From Burkholderia lata (lineage in GTDB: Bacteria > Pseudomonadota > Gammaproteobacteria > Burkholderiales > Burkholderiaceae): DNA of 64,000 nucleotides. The position numbers and the translations under genes were made by a program. Shown here piece by piece: positions 36,157-44,366 of the stretch. Below the pieces are notes generated by a model, which saw only the letters and a program-made list of their open reading frames with translations, had not been told where the DNA came from and did not search any database. The stretch spans positions 992,001 through 1,056,000 of the forward strand of contig NC_007511.1 of NCBI RefSeq assembly GCF_000012945.1, read 5' to 3'. Numbering within the stretch: the first letter of the stretch is position 1; each line of letters begins with the position of its first letter.

Positions 36157-37167
36157 ATGTGTACGAGTTTTGTGATCCGCACGGTGGATGAGCACGTCGT
36201 CTATGGCAGAACCATGGAGTTCGCAGAGGATCTGGGTTCGGTCCCGATCGTCATCGAGGCCGGCAAGACGCTGTACGCGTCGCCGCCGCTCGGCAAGCAG
36301 GGCAAGAGCTGGACGACGAAGTACAAGGCGATCGGGATGAACGGGCTGAAGATGCCGATCCTGGTGGACGGCATCAACGAGGCGGGGCTGGCCGGCGGGA
36401 TGCTCTACTTCCCGGAGTTCGCCGAGTATCCGGCGCTGACACCGGAGAACACGGCGCACGCGTTGGCGCCGTGGGATTTCCTCACCTGGGCGCTGACCGG
36501 CTTCGACAGCGTGAGCGACGTCAAGCAGGCGCTCGATGGCATCGTCGTCGCCGATATCCCGCACCCCGCATTCGACGGCGCGCCGCCCTTGCATTACACG
36601 CTGCATGACGCGAGCGGTGCATCGCTCGTCGTCGAGCCGGTCGGCGGCGAACTGCGTGTCCACGACAACCCGCTCGGCGTGATGACCAACTCGCCGCCGT
36701 TCGACTGGCATTGCACCAACCTGCACAACTACCTGAACCTGTCGCGCGTCACGCCATCGAGCAGGACGCTGTCGCTGTCGCGCGACGCGAAACACGTGAA
36801 GCTCAAGGCGTATGGCCAGGGCTACGGGATGCTGGGCCTGCCCGGCGACATCACGCCGGCGTCGCGTTTCGTGCGCGCGGTCGGGTATGCGACGTACGCA
36901 GAAAATCCGCATAGCGGCGCGGACGCGATCCGGCTGGCCGAACACATCATCAATACGTTCGACATTCCGAAGGGGTGGATCAAGGAGGACGTCGAGCACG
37001 ATCAGCCCGTCTACGAATACACGCAGTGGACCACGATCGCCGACCTGGAGGCGCGCAAGTATTACTTCCGGACGTATGACGATACGGTAATGCGTGTGAT
37101 CGACCTGGCGACGTCGAAGGTGTCGACGGTCGCGTCGCCGACGCACGTCGAACTGACAATCGTCTAG
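36157..37167 (+). CDS. Ntn-hydrolase of the choloylglycine hydrolase/penicillin V acylase family
   Basis: 336 residues starting MCTSF, so Cys2 becomes the N-terminal nucleophile after Met removal. GRTMEF gives the catalytic Arg and NSPPFDWHCTNL the Asn and Asp region. No signal peptide, so it is cytoplasmic. The family cleaves linear amides: penicillin V, bile salts, or acyl-homoserine lactones. The substrate here is unknown, but acyl-homoserine lactone breakdown is worth testing. AAGGA precedes the ATG. Confidence 0.85.
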   Translation: MCTSFVIRTVDEHVVYGRTMEFAEDLGSVPIVIEAGKTLYASPPLGKQGKSWTTKYKAIGMNGLKMPILVDGINEAGLAGGMLYFPEFAEYPALTPENTAHALAPWDFLTWALTGFDSVSDVKQALDGIVVADIPHPAFDGAPPLHYTLHDASGASLVVEPVGGELRVHDNPLGVMTNSPPFDWHCTNLHNYLNLSRVTPSSRTLSLSRDAKHVKLKAYGQGYGMLGLPGDITPASRFVRAVGYATYAENPHSGADAIRLAEHIINTFDIPKGWIKEDVEHDQPVYEYTQWTTIADLEARKYYFRTYDDTVMRVIDLATSKVSTVASPTHVELTIV

Positions 37168-37240
37168 CCGTTCGGCCTGCTGGAAGCGGCGGTGGCCCGG
37201 ATCGACCTATACTGGTCGTCTTACTTCACCGGACCACGCC

Positions 37241-37438
37241 GTGCCGAACCAACCTTCCGGGGATCCGTCCGTCGACGATCCCCGTCCGACCCCGCCCATC
37301 CAACCCGAACTGGAAGACTGCTGCAACAGCGGCTGCTCGCCGTGCGTCTTCGATCTCTACGACGAAGCCCTCGCGCGCTACCGCGTCGAGCTGGCCGAAT
37401 GGGAAGCGCGCCAGGCGCAACGCAAGCATCACGCGTGA
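37241..37438 (+). CDS. Small oxidoreductase-like domain protein (65 aa)
   Basis: Starts with GTG. The core ELEDCCNSGCSPCVFDLYDEAL matches the oxidoreductase-like N-terminal domain, with four cysteines arranged CC-N3-C-N2-C that could bind metal. The C-terminus is a charged helix. The family is common in proteobacteria and has no known reaction. It is tail to tail with the MFS gene. Confidence 0.75.
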   Translation: MPNQPSGDPSVDDPRPTPPIQPELEDCCNSGCSPCVFDLYDEALARYRVELAEWEARQAQRKHHA

Positions 37439-37513
37439 GCCGGATGCCGGCGAGCGGCTGCACTTGCACCGCTTCCGCGTCGGACCCTGCCGTCGCTGCG
37501 ATTCCCGTCGCGC

Positions 37514-38974
37514 TTACGTCCCGGGATGCAGCCGCCGATGCAGCGGCCCGAGCATGGCCGACAGCGCGATGCACACGAGCAGCACGGCCGTCAGCGCGAA
37601 CGTCGACGTCCTGAAGCCCTGCACATAATCGAGCGCGGCCGGATGCGCGCCGAGCCGGGCGAAGAACATGCCGCCGAGCGTGGCCGCGCCGACCGCCGCA
37701 CCGATCTGCAGCATCGCGGTGACCATCCCGGATGCGACCCCCGCGCGCGCCGTGTCGACCTCCGCGAGCACGATCCGCACGACCGACGGCAGCACGAGGC
37801 CCTGGCCGATCCCGATCGCCGCGATCCCCGCGTAAAAGCCGGGGCCCGGCGCGGCTGCGCCCGCCAGCGCGGCGGCCGTCGCGACGCCGGCCGCGAGCAT
37901 CGCGAAACCCAGCGTGAGCACACGATAGCCGCCGAACCGGCCGACGAGTCTCGGCATCAGCAATGGGCTCGACAGGAAGCCGAGCCCGAGCGGCAGGATC
38001 GCGAGCCCCGACGCGAGCGGCGACCAGTCCAGGCAGCCCTGCAGGTAGATCCCGTAGCTCAGGAAGAACGCGCTCAGCGTATAGAACAGGAACGCCAGCA
38101 CGAGCCCGAGCGCGACGACGGGGTTGCGCAACAGGCGCACGTCGAGCAGCGGATCGTGTCCGCGTGCGAGACGGCGCGCCTCGACTGCCAGCAGCGCACC
38201 GAGCATCGGCAGCGCGCCGACGAGGCACGCGACCATCCACAGCGGCCAGCCGGCCTCGCGCCCGTGCGTGAGCGGGTAGACGAGCATCAGCAGGAACAGC
38301 GACAGCAGCACCATGCCGGGCACGTCGATGCGCTGGCCTTTCGGCGGCCGGCTTTCCGGGATGAAACGCCAGCTGCCGATCAGTGCCAGGATGCCGATCG
38401 GCAGGTTGACGAGGAAGATCGCGCGCCAGCCGAGCCCGAACGGATGCAGGCTGATCAACGCGCCGCCGCCGAGCTGGCCGATCACGGCCGCGAGGCCGAA
38501 CACGAAACCGTAGAAGCCCATCACGCGCACCTGCTCCTGCGGGCTGAACACGCTGCGGATCGTCGCGAGCACCTGCGGCGCGAGGATCGCGGCGAACAGG
38601 CCCTGCAGCACGCGGCCGCCGACCAGCACCGCGCCGCTGCCGGCGAGCCCGCACAGCGTCGACGCGACGACGAAGCCGGCCATCCCGATCATGAACATGC
38701 GCTTGCGGCCGTACAGGTCGCCGAGCCGGCCGCCGGTGATCTGCACGACCGCGTTCGCGCACGCGTACGCCGACACGACCAGCTGCAGCTCGGCCGGGCG
38801 CGCGCCGATGCCGTCACGGATGGCCGGCAGCGCGAGATTCACAATGAAGTAGTCGAGCGGCGGCAAAATCGCGCCAACCAGCAGGACCACCAGCGCCCAG
38901 CCGTGATGGCTGCGCGGCGTCGCCGCGGCGGCCGTGCCGGCCGGCACGCAGGGGGCAAGGGTGTCGTTCGTCAT
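37514..38974 (-). CDS. MFS transporter, DHA2 family (drug efflux type)
   Basis: 486 residues from ATG 38974. About 14 membrane helices are seen. Motif A is GRLGDLYGRKRMFMIG and motif C-like GQLGGGALISLHPFGLGWRAIFLVNLPIG. The family exports toxic compounds with proton antiport. It is divergent from a LysR gene, so LysR control is likely. The upstream in-frame extension beyond ATG 38974 is not protein-like. Confidence 0.9.
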   Translation of the reverse strand: MTNDTLAPCVPAGTAAAATPRSHHGWALVVLLVGAILPPLDYFIVNLALPAIRDGIGARPAELQLVVSAYACANAVVQITGGRLGDLYGRKRMFMIGMAGFVVASTLCGLAGSGAVLVGGRVLQGLFAAILAPQVLATIRSVFSPQEQVRVMGFYGFVFGLAAVIGQLGGGALISLHPFGLGWRAIFLVNLPIGILALIGSWRFIPESRPPKGQRIDVPGMVLLSLFLLMLVYPLTHGREAGWPLWMVACLVGALPMLGALLAVEARRLARGHDPLLDVRLLRNPVVALGLVLAFLFYTLSAFFLSYGIYLQGCLDWSPLASGLAILPLGLGFLSSPLLMPRLVGRFGGYRVLTLGFAMLAAGVATAAALAGAAAPGPGFYAGIAAIGIGQGLVLPSVVRIVLAEVDTARAGVASGMVTAMLQIGAAVGAATLGGMFFARLGAHPAALDYVQGFRTSTFALTAVLLVCIALSAMLGPLHRRLHPGT

Positions 38975-39109
38975 GGAAGCAGGTCCGAAAGAATGAGTGC
39001 CACATTCACGCCGGACGCGACACCAGATGCGCCGGTTCGGCCGTGGACGGGCGATTGACCCCCATTCTGGGTGGTGGCGATGAATCGGAAAAGCGGGAAT
39101 TGGTGGTAG

Positions 39110-39134
39110 CATCCATCGGGTTAATCGATGGATG
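39110..39134. promoter_or_regulatory. Perfect 9-bp inverted repeat between the MFS and LysR genes
   Basis: CATCCATCG (39110-39118), seven-base spacer, CGATGGATG (39126-39134). It contains a T-N11-A (39116-39128), the LysR-type core. It ends just before the LysR ribosome binding site, so the LysR protein probably binds here and represses its own gene. Confidence 0.65.
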
Positions 39135-39144
39135 GAGAATGGCG

Positions 39145-40017
39145 ATGCGCGGTTTCGATCTGGATCAGTTGCGCACGTTCGCGGCGGTCGCGGACGCCGG
39201 CAGCCTGACGGCCGCCGCGCCGCTGCTGCACCTGTCGCAATCGACGGTCAGCGAGCAGGTACGCAAGCTCGAATCGCGTGCCGGCGTGCCGCTGTTCGTG
39301 CGCAGCAAGCGCGGGGTCGAACCGACCCCGGCCGGCTCGCGGCTGCTGCAGCACGCGCGGCGCATCGTCGCGCTGAACGAGGCCGCGTTCGACGAAGTGC
39401 GTGGGCAGGCGATCAAGGGCGAGCTGCGCGTCGCGATCACCGATTACTACCGGACCAACGAAGTCGCGGGCCTGCTCGCGCGGCTGCGGGAGTGCTACCC
39501 GCAACTGAGCCTGCACGTCAGCGCGATGAAGAGCGCGGATATCGAAACGGCGCATGCGCGCGGGCAGGTCGATCTCGGCGTGGTGATGAACCTGTCGAGC
39601 GGGCCGTTCCGGCCGGCGTCGGCCGATACGCGCTGGGTGCTGCGGCGCGAGCCGCTGTCGTGGGTCGCATCGCCCGCGCTGGCCGAGCAGTTGCCCGAGC
39701 CGCTGCCGCTCGTGCTGCTGCCGGACGACTGCATGATGCATCAGGTCGCGGTGCGCTCGCTCGACGAGCAGCACACGCCGTACCGGCTCGTGCACAGCGC
39801 GTCGGGGGTCGCGGGGCTGCAGTCGATGCTGGCGGCGGGGCTTGGCGTGGGCTGCCTGTGCGCGTCGGCGATCGGCGAGGGCCTGATGCGGCTCGGCGCG
39901 AAATACCGGCTGCCGCCGCTGCCCGACGCGGTGTTTTCGCTGACGCCGCCGATGCCGGGCGAACGCGAAACCGTCACGCAGGCGCGCGAGGTGCTGTCGC
40001 GGCAATTGCTGATGTAA
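39145..40017 (+). CDS. LysR family transcriptional regulator (divergent from MFS exporter)
   Basis: 290 residues from ATG 39145; GGAG lies seven bases upstream, while ATG 39139 is too close. N-terminal helix-turn-helix: DLDQLRTFAAVADAGSLTAAAPLLHLSQSTVSEQVRKLE. The C-terminal two-lobed effector domain begins GELRVAITDYYR. It likely controls the divergent exporter gene through the palindrome at 39110-39134. Confidence 0.9.
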   Translation: MRGFDLDQLRTFAAVADAGSLTAAAPLLHLSQSTVSEQVRKLESRAGVPLFVRSKRGVEPTPAGSRLLQHARRIVALNEAAFDEVRGQAIKGELRVAITDYYRTNEVAGLLARLRECYPQLSLHVSAMKSADIETAHARGQVDLGVVMNLSSGPFRPASADTRWVLRREPLSWVASPALAEQLPEPLPLVLLPDDCMMHQVAVRSLDEQHTPYRLVHSASGVAGLQSMLAAGLGVGCLCASAIGEGLMRLGAKYRLPPLPDAVFSLTPPMPGERETVTQAREVLSRQLLM

Positions 40018-40076
40018 AACCCAGTCGCACGACCTGCGGCGGCGCGTATCTGAGAGGCGCGCGAAGGAACATAAAA

Positions 40077-40397
40077 ATGAACGACGAACTGCAACGCCAG
40101 ATGGCCGCGAAGCTGCAGGATGCGCTGGAGCGCGTGGTCGACGAACGCTCGCTGATTCACTTCCTGCGCGTGCTCGGCCACGACTGGAACAAGGAGCGGC
40201 AGCTCGAGGCCGACGTGCCGCCGTCGCCGTATTCCCGCGCCGCGCTCGGCTGGGAAAACCACTCGATCGGCGAGTACCTGGACGCGATGGTCGATTGGGC
40301 CGAGGCGTCGGAGGAAGGGCTGCGCTTCTACGACCTGCCCGACAATCCGTGGCGGCGCATGGCGGACATCCTGTTCGCCGGGAAAATCTACGAATAG
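40077..40397 (+). CDS. Hypothetical protein (106 aa)
   Basis: Starts MNDELQRQMAAKLQDALERV. Acidic, with conserved-looking WNKERQLEAD and GWENHSIGEYLDAMVDWAEAS stretches. No signal peptide or membrane helix. AAGGA precedes the start. I do not recognise the family; composition and length look like a real cytoplasmic protein, perhaps an immunity-type or adaptor protein. It follows the LysR gene by 59 bases. Confidence 0.65.
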   Translation: MNDELQRQMAAKLQDALERVVDERSLIHFLRVLGHDWNKERQLEADVPPSPYSRAALGWENHSIGEYLDAMVDWAEASEEGLRFYDLPDNPWRRMADILFAGKIYE

Positions 40398-40448
40398 CGC
40401 CGCTCGGGCGATTCGTTCACTGCGTTCGTGACCGTCGCCGCGAACCGT

Positions 40449-41351
40449 CTATTCGATGGCTTCGCCGTTCACATACGCACGCAGCCCGTCGGCCAGCGCA
40501 TCGAACACCGCGCGGCAGCGCGGGCTAGACCGCAGGTCCTCGTGCATCACGCCCCAGGTTTCCAGCTGCATCGCGGGCCCGTCCGGCAGCACGCGCACGA
40601 GCCGTGGGTCGCGTTTCGCGAGGCCGCTCTGGCAGAAGCCGATCCCGTAACCGGCGCGGATCATCGCGAGCTGCGCAACGTTGCTGTCGGTACGCAGCGC
40701 GAACGCATCACGTTTCCACAGCGGCATGCTGCGCCCCATCGAACGGATGAACGGCGTGACCGTATCGAAGCCGATCAACGGGTGATGCGCGAGTTCGTCG
40801 ATCGTCGTGGGCGACCCGTTGCGCGCCAGGTAGTCGTCGCGCGCATACAGCGCGACGTCGATTTCGCCGATGCGCCGTGCAACGAGCGCCTCCTGCACGG
40901 GCGGGGCCATCCGGACCGCGATGTCGGCCTCGCGCTTGAGCACGTCCTGGATGCGGTCGGTCGGCACCAGTTCGATGACGAGCCCCGGATGGTTGCGCCG
41001 CAATTGCGCGAGAATCGGCGGCAGCACCTCGACGGCGATCACGTCGCTGGCCGAGATCCGCACGATGCCGCGCACACCCGCGCCGTGGCTTGCCGCCGCG
41101 CGCTCGAACGCGGCCGCCGCGCTGCGCAGCGCTTCCGCATGGCCGCGCAGCGCGAGCGCCGCCTCGGTCGGCAACAAGCCGGACGGCGAGCGCGTGAACA
41201 GCGTCTGGCCGAACGCGGCCTCGAGCGCCGCGACGTGGCGGCCGGCTGTCGGCTGCGTGATGCCGAGCGCGCGCGCCGCGCCCGACAGCGAGCCTTCCGT
41301 CAGCACGGCGAGGAAGGTGCGGTAGCGTTCCCAGTTCAGATCGATAGCCAT
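40449..41351 (-). CDS. LysR family transcriptional regulator
   Basis: 300 residues. Helix-turn-helix: RTFLAVLTEGSLSGAARALGITQPTAGRHVAALE. The C-terminal domain contains VRISASDVIAVEVLPPIL. It is divergent from the NAD-dependent epimerase-like gene at 41453, which is its probable target. An AT-rich inverted repeat begins at its start codon. Confidence 0.9.
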   Translation of the reverse strand: MAIDLNWERYRTFLAVLTEGSLSGAARALGITQPTAGRHVAALEAAFGQTLFTRSPSGLLPTEAALALRGHAEALRSAAAAFERAAASHGAGVRGIVRISASDVIAVEVLPPILAQLRRNHPGLVIELVPTDRIQDVLKREADIAVRMAPPVQEALVARRIGEIDVALYARDDYLARNGSPTTIDELAHHPLIGFDTVTPFIRSMGRSMPLWKRDAFALRTDSNVAQLAMIRAGYGIGFCQSGLAKRDPRLVRVLPDGPAMQLETWGVMHEDLRSSPRCRAVFDALADGLRAYVNGEAIE

Positions 41352-41363
41352 ACATAAATGTAT
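41350..41363. promoter_or_regulatory. AT-rich inverted repeat at the LysR start
   Basis: ATACAT-AA-ATGTAT, fourteen bases overlapping the LysR start codon. It stands out in the GC-rich background and could be the operator for the LysR gene or its divergent target. Short, so tentative. Confidence 0.35.
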
Positions 41364-41452
41364 AGCTGATCCGTTGTGCTCGGCAATTCCTTGTTAGCCG
41401 TCGGCGCGCCAGAATGCGTGTCATCACGGAAGTTCATTCAAGGAGAGCGGTA

Positions 41453-42436
41453 ATGACGACCCACGCAGGCGGGACACAACGACAGGCACTCGTGCTCGGT
41501 GCGAGCGGCGGAATTGGCGGGGAAGTCGCGCGCCAGTTGCGCGACGCGGGCTGGCAGGTGCGTGCGCTGAAGCGCGGGCTCGACGCCGAGGTCGTGGAGC
41601 GCGACGGCATTGCCTGGATGCGCGGCGACGCGATGGACCGCGACGCGGTCGTCCGGGCCGCGCGCGGCTGCAGCGTGATCGTGCATGCGGTGAATCCGCC
41701 CGGCTACCGGGACTGGGCCGGGCAGGTGCTGCCGATGATCGACAACACGATCGCGGCGGCGAAGGCGGAGCGGGCCACCGTCGTGTTGCCGGGCACCGTC
41801 TACAACTACGGCGCCGATGCGTTTCCGGTCTTGTACGAAGACGCGCCGCAGCATCCGTCGACGCGCAAGGGCGCGATCCGCGTCGAGCTGGAGCGCCGGC
41901 TGCAGGATGCGGCCGGGCAGGGCGTTCGCACGATCATCGTGCGCGCCGGCGATTTCTTCGGGCCGAAGCTCACCGGCAACAGCTGGTTCGCGGCGGGGTT
42001 CGTCAAGGCCGGGCAGCCGGTGGCGGCGATCAGCGTGCCGGGGCGGGACGGCATCGGGCATCAATGGTCGTATGTGCCGGATGCCGCGCGCGCGATGGTC
42101 GAGCTGATCGAGCGGCGCGACACGCTGGAACCGTTCGCGCGCTTTCACCTCGGCGGACATTGGGATGCGGACGGCACGCAGATGGCGGAGGCCGTGCGCC
42201 GCGTCGCGCAGCGGCACGGGCTGCGTCCGACGGTGCGCAAGTTCCCGTGGTGGTTCGTGTGGGCGGCGGCGCCGTTCGTCACGACGCTGCGCGAATTGCT
42301 CGAGATGCGCTACCTGTGGCGCGAGCCGATCCGGCTCGACAACGCGCGGGTGACCGCGGTGCTCGGCCGCGAGCCGGTGACGCCGCTCGACACGGCGGTG
42401 GAGGCGACGCTGGCGGGGCTCGGGTGTCTCAAGTGA
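41453..42436 (+). CDS. NAD(P)-binding epimerase/NmrA-like protein
   Basis: 327 residues from ATG 41453 with AAGGAG upstream. Rossmann loop LGASGGIGGEVARQL, then VIVHAVNPPGYRDW and VVLPGTVYNYGAD. The Tyr-Lys pair of true epimerases is replaced by a different arrangement, so it is NmrA-like or an atypical reductase. Substrate unknown. Likely controlled by the divergent LysR. Confidence 0.75.
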   Translation: MTTHAGGTQRQALVLGASGGIGGEVARQLRDAGWQVRALKRGLDAEVVERDGIAWMRGDAMDRDAVVRAARGCSVIVHAVNPPGYRDWAGQVLPMIDNTIAAAKAERATVVLPGTVYNYGADAFPVLYEDAPQHPSTRKGAIRVELERRLQDAAGQGVRTIIVRAGDFFGPKLTGNSWFAAGFVKAGQPVAAISVPGRDGIGHQWSYVPDAARAMVELIERRDTLEPFARFHLGGHWDADGTQMAEAVRRVAQRHGLRPTVRKFPWWFVWAAAPFVTTLRELLEMRYLWREPIRLDNARVTAVLGREPVTPLDTAVEATLAGLGCLK

Positions 42437-42466
42437 GCAACGGCGGTCGCGAACGCAAGCGCGTTC

Positions 42467-42475
42467 TGCTATGAT
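42467..42475 (+). promoter_or_regulatory. Extended minus-10 promoter of rtcB
   Basis: TGCTATGAT, an extended minus-10 (TGn plus TATGAT), lies 31 bases after the epimerase stop. It would start transcription near 42482, giving a leader of about 85 bases that includes the hairpin at 42506-42553. No good minus-35 is seen, as is usual for extended minus-10 promoters. Confidence 0.5.
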
Positions 42476-42505
42476 CCGCGCTCCCTTCCTCGACGCTGCT
42501 GCAGG

Positions 42506-42553
42506 AAGGTACCCACGACCGCCGGAACGCCGGAGGTCGCGTCGTACCTTTTT
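42506..42553 (+). terminator. Terminator-like hairpin in the rtcB leader (possible attenuator)
   Basis: AAGGTAC (42506-42512) pairs with GTACCTT (42544-42550); inside, CGACC pairs with GGTCG and CCGG with CCGG around loop AACG; a T-run runs to 42553. It stops 14 bases before the rtcB ATG. An alternative pairing is possible: GCTGCT (42495-42500) and GGAA (42504-42507) with TTCC (42557-42560) and AGCAGC (42561-42566), right at the start codon. Confidence 0.7.
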
Positions 42554-42567
42554 CATTTCCAGCAGCG

Positions 42568-43959
42568 ATGTCTACTCTTCCTCGCTTAAAAAAGGCCTTG
42601 CAACGGCAAGGCATCCATGTCGACTATCACGCCGGCATCTATCACCTGCGCAATGAACTGACGCAGGCGTCCGTCCTGTTGCCCGAAGCGCTCCCGCTCG
42701 AGGAGAAGGCCGTTCAGCAGTTGCTCGCGTTCGCGGCCGTCCGTTCGCCGGATGGCCATCAGCGCGTGTGCAAGGCTTGCGCGACGCCCGATTTTCATCC
42801 GGGCGGGGTTGCGCCGGTCGGCTCGATCGTCGCGACCGACGACGCGTTCGTGATTCCCGCCGCGATCGGCACCGATATCAATTGCGGGATGCGTCTCGTC
42901 ACCACGGGCCTCAAGCGGTCGGCGCTCGCGCCGTTCGAGACGGCCCTCGTCGAGCGGCTGACGCGCGCGATCCTCGCGGATCGGCGCGACGTGCCGGTTA
43001 CCAGCGATGCATTCCGCGCGCTGTTCGATGCGGGCCCGGCGGCATTCGTCGATCGCGTTGCGTCGCAGGGGCTCTGGCAGCACGTCGACCGCGACCGCCT
43101 CATCGACGAACTGTCGTCGTGCATCGGCCTCGACCGGTTCGACGGCAGCGCGAAATATGCGCCGGACGCACACGTCGGGTCGCGTGAAGTCTTTCGCGAT
43201 CCTTGCCTCGGCACACCCGGGTCGGGCAATCATTTCGTCGAGCTGCAGGTGGTCGATGCCGTGTTCGACCGGCATGCGGCCTACCGCGCGGGACTCGCGA
43301 AGGACGATGTTGTCGTGATGATCCACAGCGGTTCGCGCGATGTCGGCTTCTACGTCGGGCGGCGCTGGATGGACCGGGCGCGCGCGGCGTGGCCGGCCGG
43401 CGTCAGGCATCCGGAAAGCGGCCTGTACGGCCTTTCCGGCGAGCTGGCGCGCGAATACCTCGTCGCGATGGGCACGGCTGCGCGCTACGCGTGGCTCAAC
43501 CGTGTCGTGCTGGCCGAAATGGTGCGCAAGGAACTGGCGGAACTCACCGGCGAAACCCGCTCGGCCCTCGTGGTCGACGTGCCGCACAACGTCGTGCTGC
43601 GCGAAAACGGGATGAACATCCATCGCAAGGGGGCGACACCCGCTCGCGACGGCGATCTCGCGCTGATTCCCGGATCGATGGGCGATGCGTCGTTTCTCGC
43701 GACCGGGCTCGGCCATCCCGACTGGCTGTGGTCATGCAGCCACGGCGCCGGCCGCAGCGTGCGCCGGCAGGCGGTGCGGCGCATGCGCACGGAGCAGGCG
43801 CCGGGCACGTCGCGCTGCGTCACGCTGCGCGACGAGCGTCGCATCGAGGAAGCGCCGGAAGCCTACAAGCCGATCGGGCCCGTGATCGATGCGCAGGAGC
43901 AGGCCGGCCTCATTCGCAGCGCGGTCCGGCTGAAGCCGTGGGTCACGTTCAAGGCGTGA
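42568..43959 (+). CDS. rtcB: RtcB family RNA-splicing ligase
   Basis: 463 residues. Metal and catalytic motifs: GTDINCGM (Asp and Cys), GSGNHFVE, HSGSRDVG, HRKGATPA with the conserved His, and SHGAGR. RtcB joins RNA 2',3'-cyclic phosphate or 3'-phosphate ends to 5'-OH ends using GTP and manganese. Bacterial copies act in RNA repair after toxin or stress damage. No RtcA or archease is next to it. No ordinary ribosome binding site is seen before the ATG, which lies 14 bases after a terminator-like hairpin. Confidence 0.93.
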   Translation: MSTLPRLKKALQRQGIHVDYHAGIYHLRNELTQASVLLPEALPLEEKAVQQLLAFAAVRSPDGHQRVCKACATPDFHPGGVAPVGSIVATDDAFVIPAAIGTDINCGMRLVTTGLKRSALAPFETALVERLTRAILADRRDVPVTSDAFRALFDAGPAAFVDRVASQGLWQHVDRDRLIDELSSCIGLDRFDGSAKYAPDAHVGSREVFRDPCLGTPGSGNHFVELQVVDAVFDRHAAYRAGLAKDDVVVMIHSGSRDVGFYVGRRWMDRARAAWPAGVRHPESGLYGLSGELAREYLVAMGTAARYAWLNRVVLAEMVRKELAELTGETRSALVVDVPHNVVLRENGMNIHRKGATPARDGDLALIPGSMGDASFLATGLGHPDWLWSCSHGAGRSVRRQAVRRMRTEQAPGTSRCVTLRDERRIEEAPEAYKPIGPVIDAQEQAGLIRSAVRLKPWVTFKA

Positions 43960-44020
43960 CGGGCGGCCGCGTGCTCCGTGGCCGCTGTCGTTGCGTGCGC
44001 CAGGGCGGCGACGCGCCATC

Positions 44021-44062
44021 CGCTTCCCCGTGCCTCGGGCTGCGCCCGGGCACGGGGAAGCG
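44021..44062. repeat. Long near-perfect hairpin downstream of rtcB
   Basis: CGCTTCCCCGTGCC (44021-44034) pairs with GGCACGGGGAAGCG (44049-44062); inside, CGGGC pairs with GCCCG around loop TGC, with one extra T. That is 19 base pairs in 42 bases, but no T-run follows. It may end the rtcB message by a Rho-independent-like pause, protect the 3' end, or be a copy of a dispersed element. Confidence 0.8.
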
Positions 44063-44167
44063 TCATCGCGAACCGGAGCCCACGCGGCACAACAATTTTC
44101 CACATACCCGGGCGCGTCCGATGAGCATCATGGCGGTCAACGTCGAAAAAGCGAAAACGGGGGCGCA

Positions 44168-44308
44168 ATGTTGCATTTCGGATGGAAAGTGTCGGTTGCG
44201 GGCGCAATGATGTTTGCATTGAGCGGGTGTACCAACCTGGTTGGCGTGCTGTATTGCGGCAACTCGCAGTTCAACTTTCCGGACTATCACTGCTTTCAGC
44301 CGTACTAG
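44168..44308 (+). CDS. Tiny lipoprotein (46 aa)
   Basis: MLHFGWKVSVAGAMMFALSGC is a lipoprotein signal with lipobox ALSGC (Cys21); the mature 26 residues contain three more cysteine or aromatic clusters and end FPDYHCFQPY. GGGGGC precedes the ATG. No family recognised. It converges with the DUF2848 gene. Confidence 0.55.
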   Translation: MLHFGWKVSVAGAMMFALSGCTNLVGVLYCGNSQFNFPDYHCFQPY

Positions 44309-44366
44309 CCGGGGCAGGCGCGGCGACAGGACGCTGTCGCGCCCGTGTGCCGCGCGTCATCGTCCC

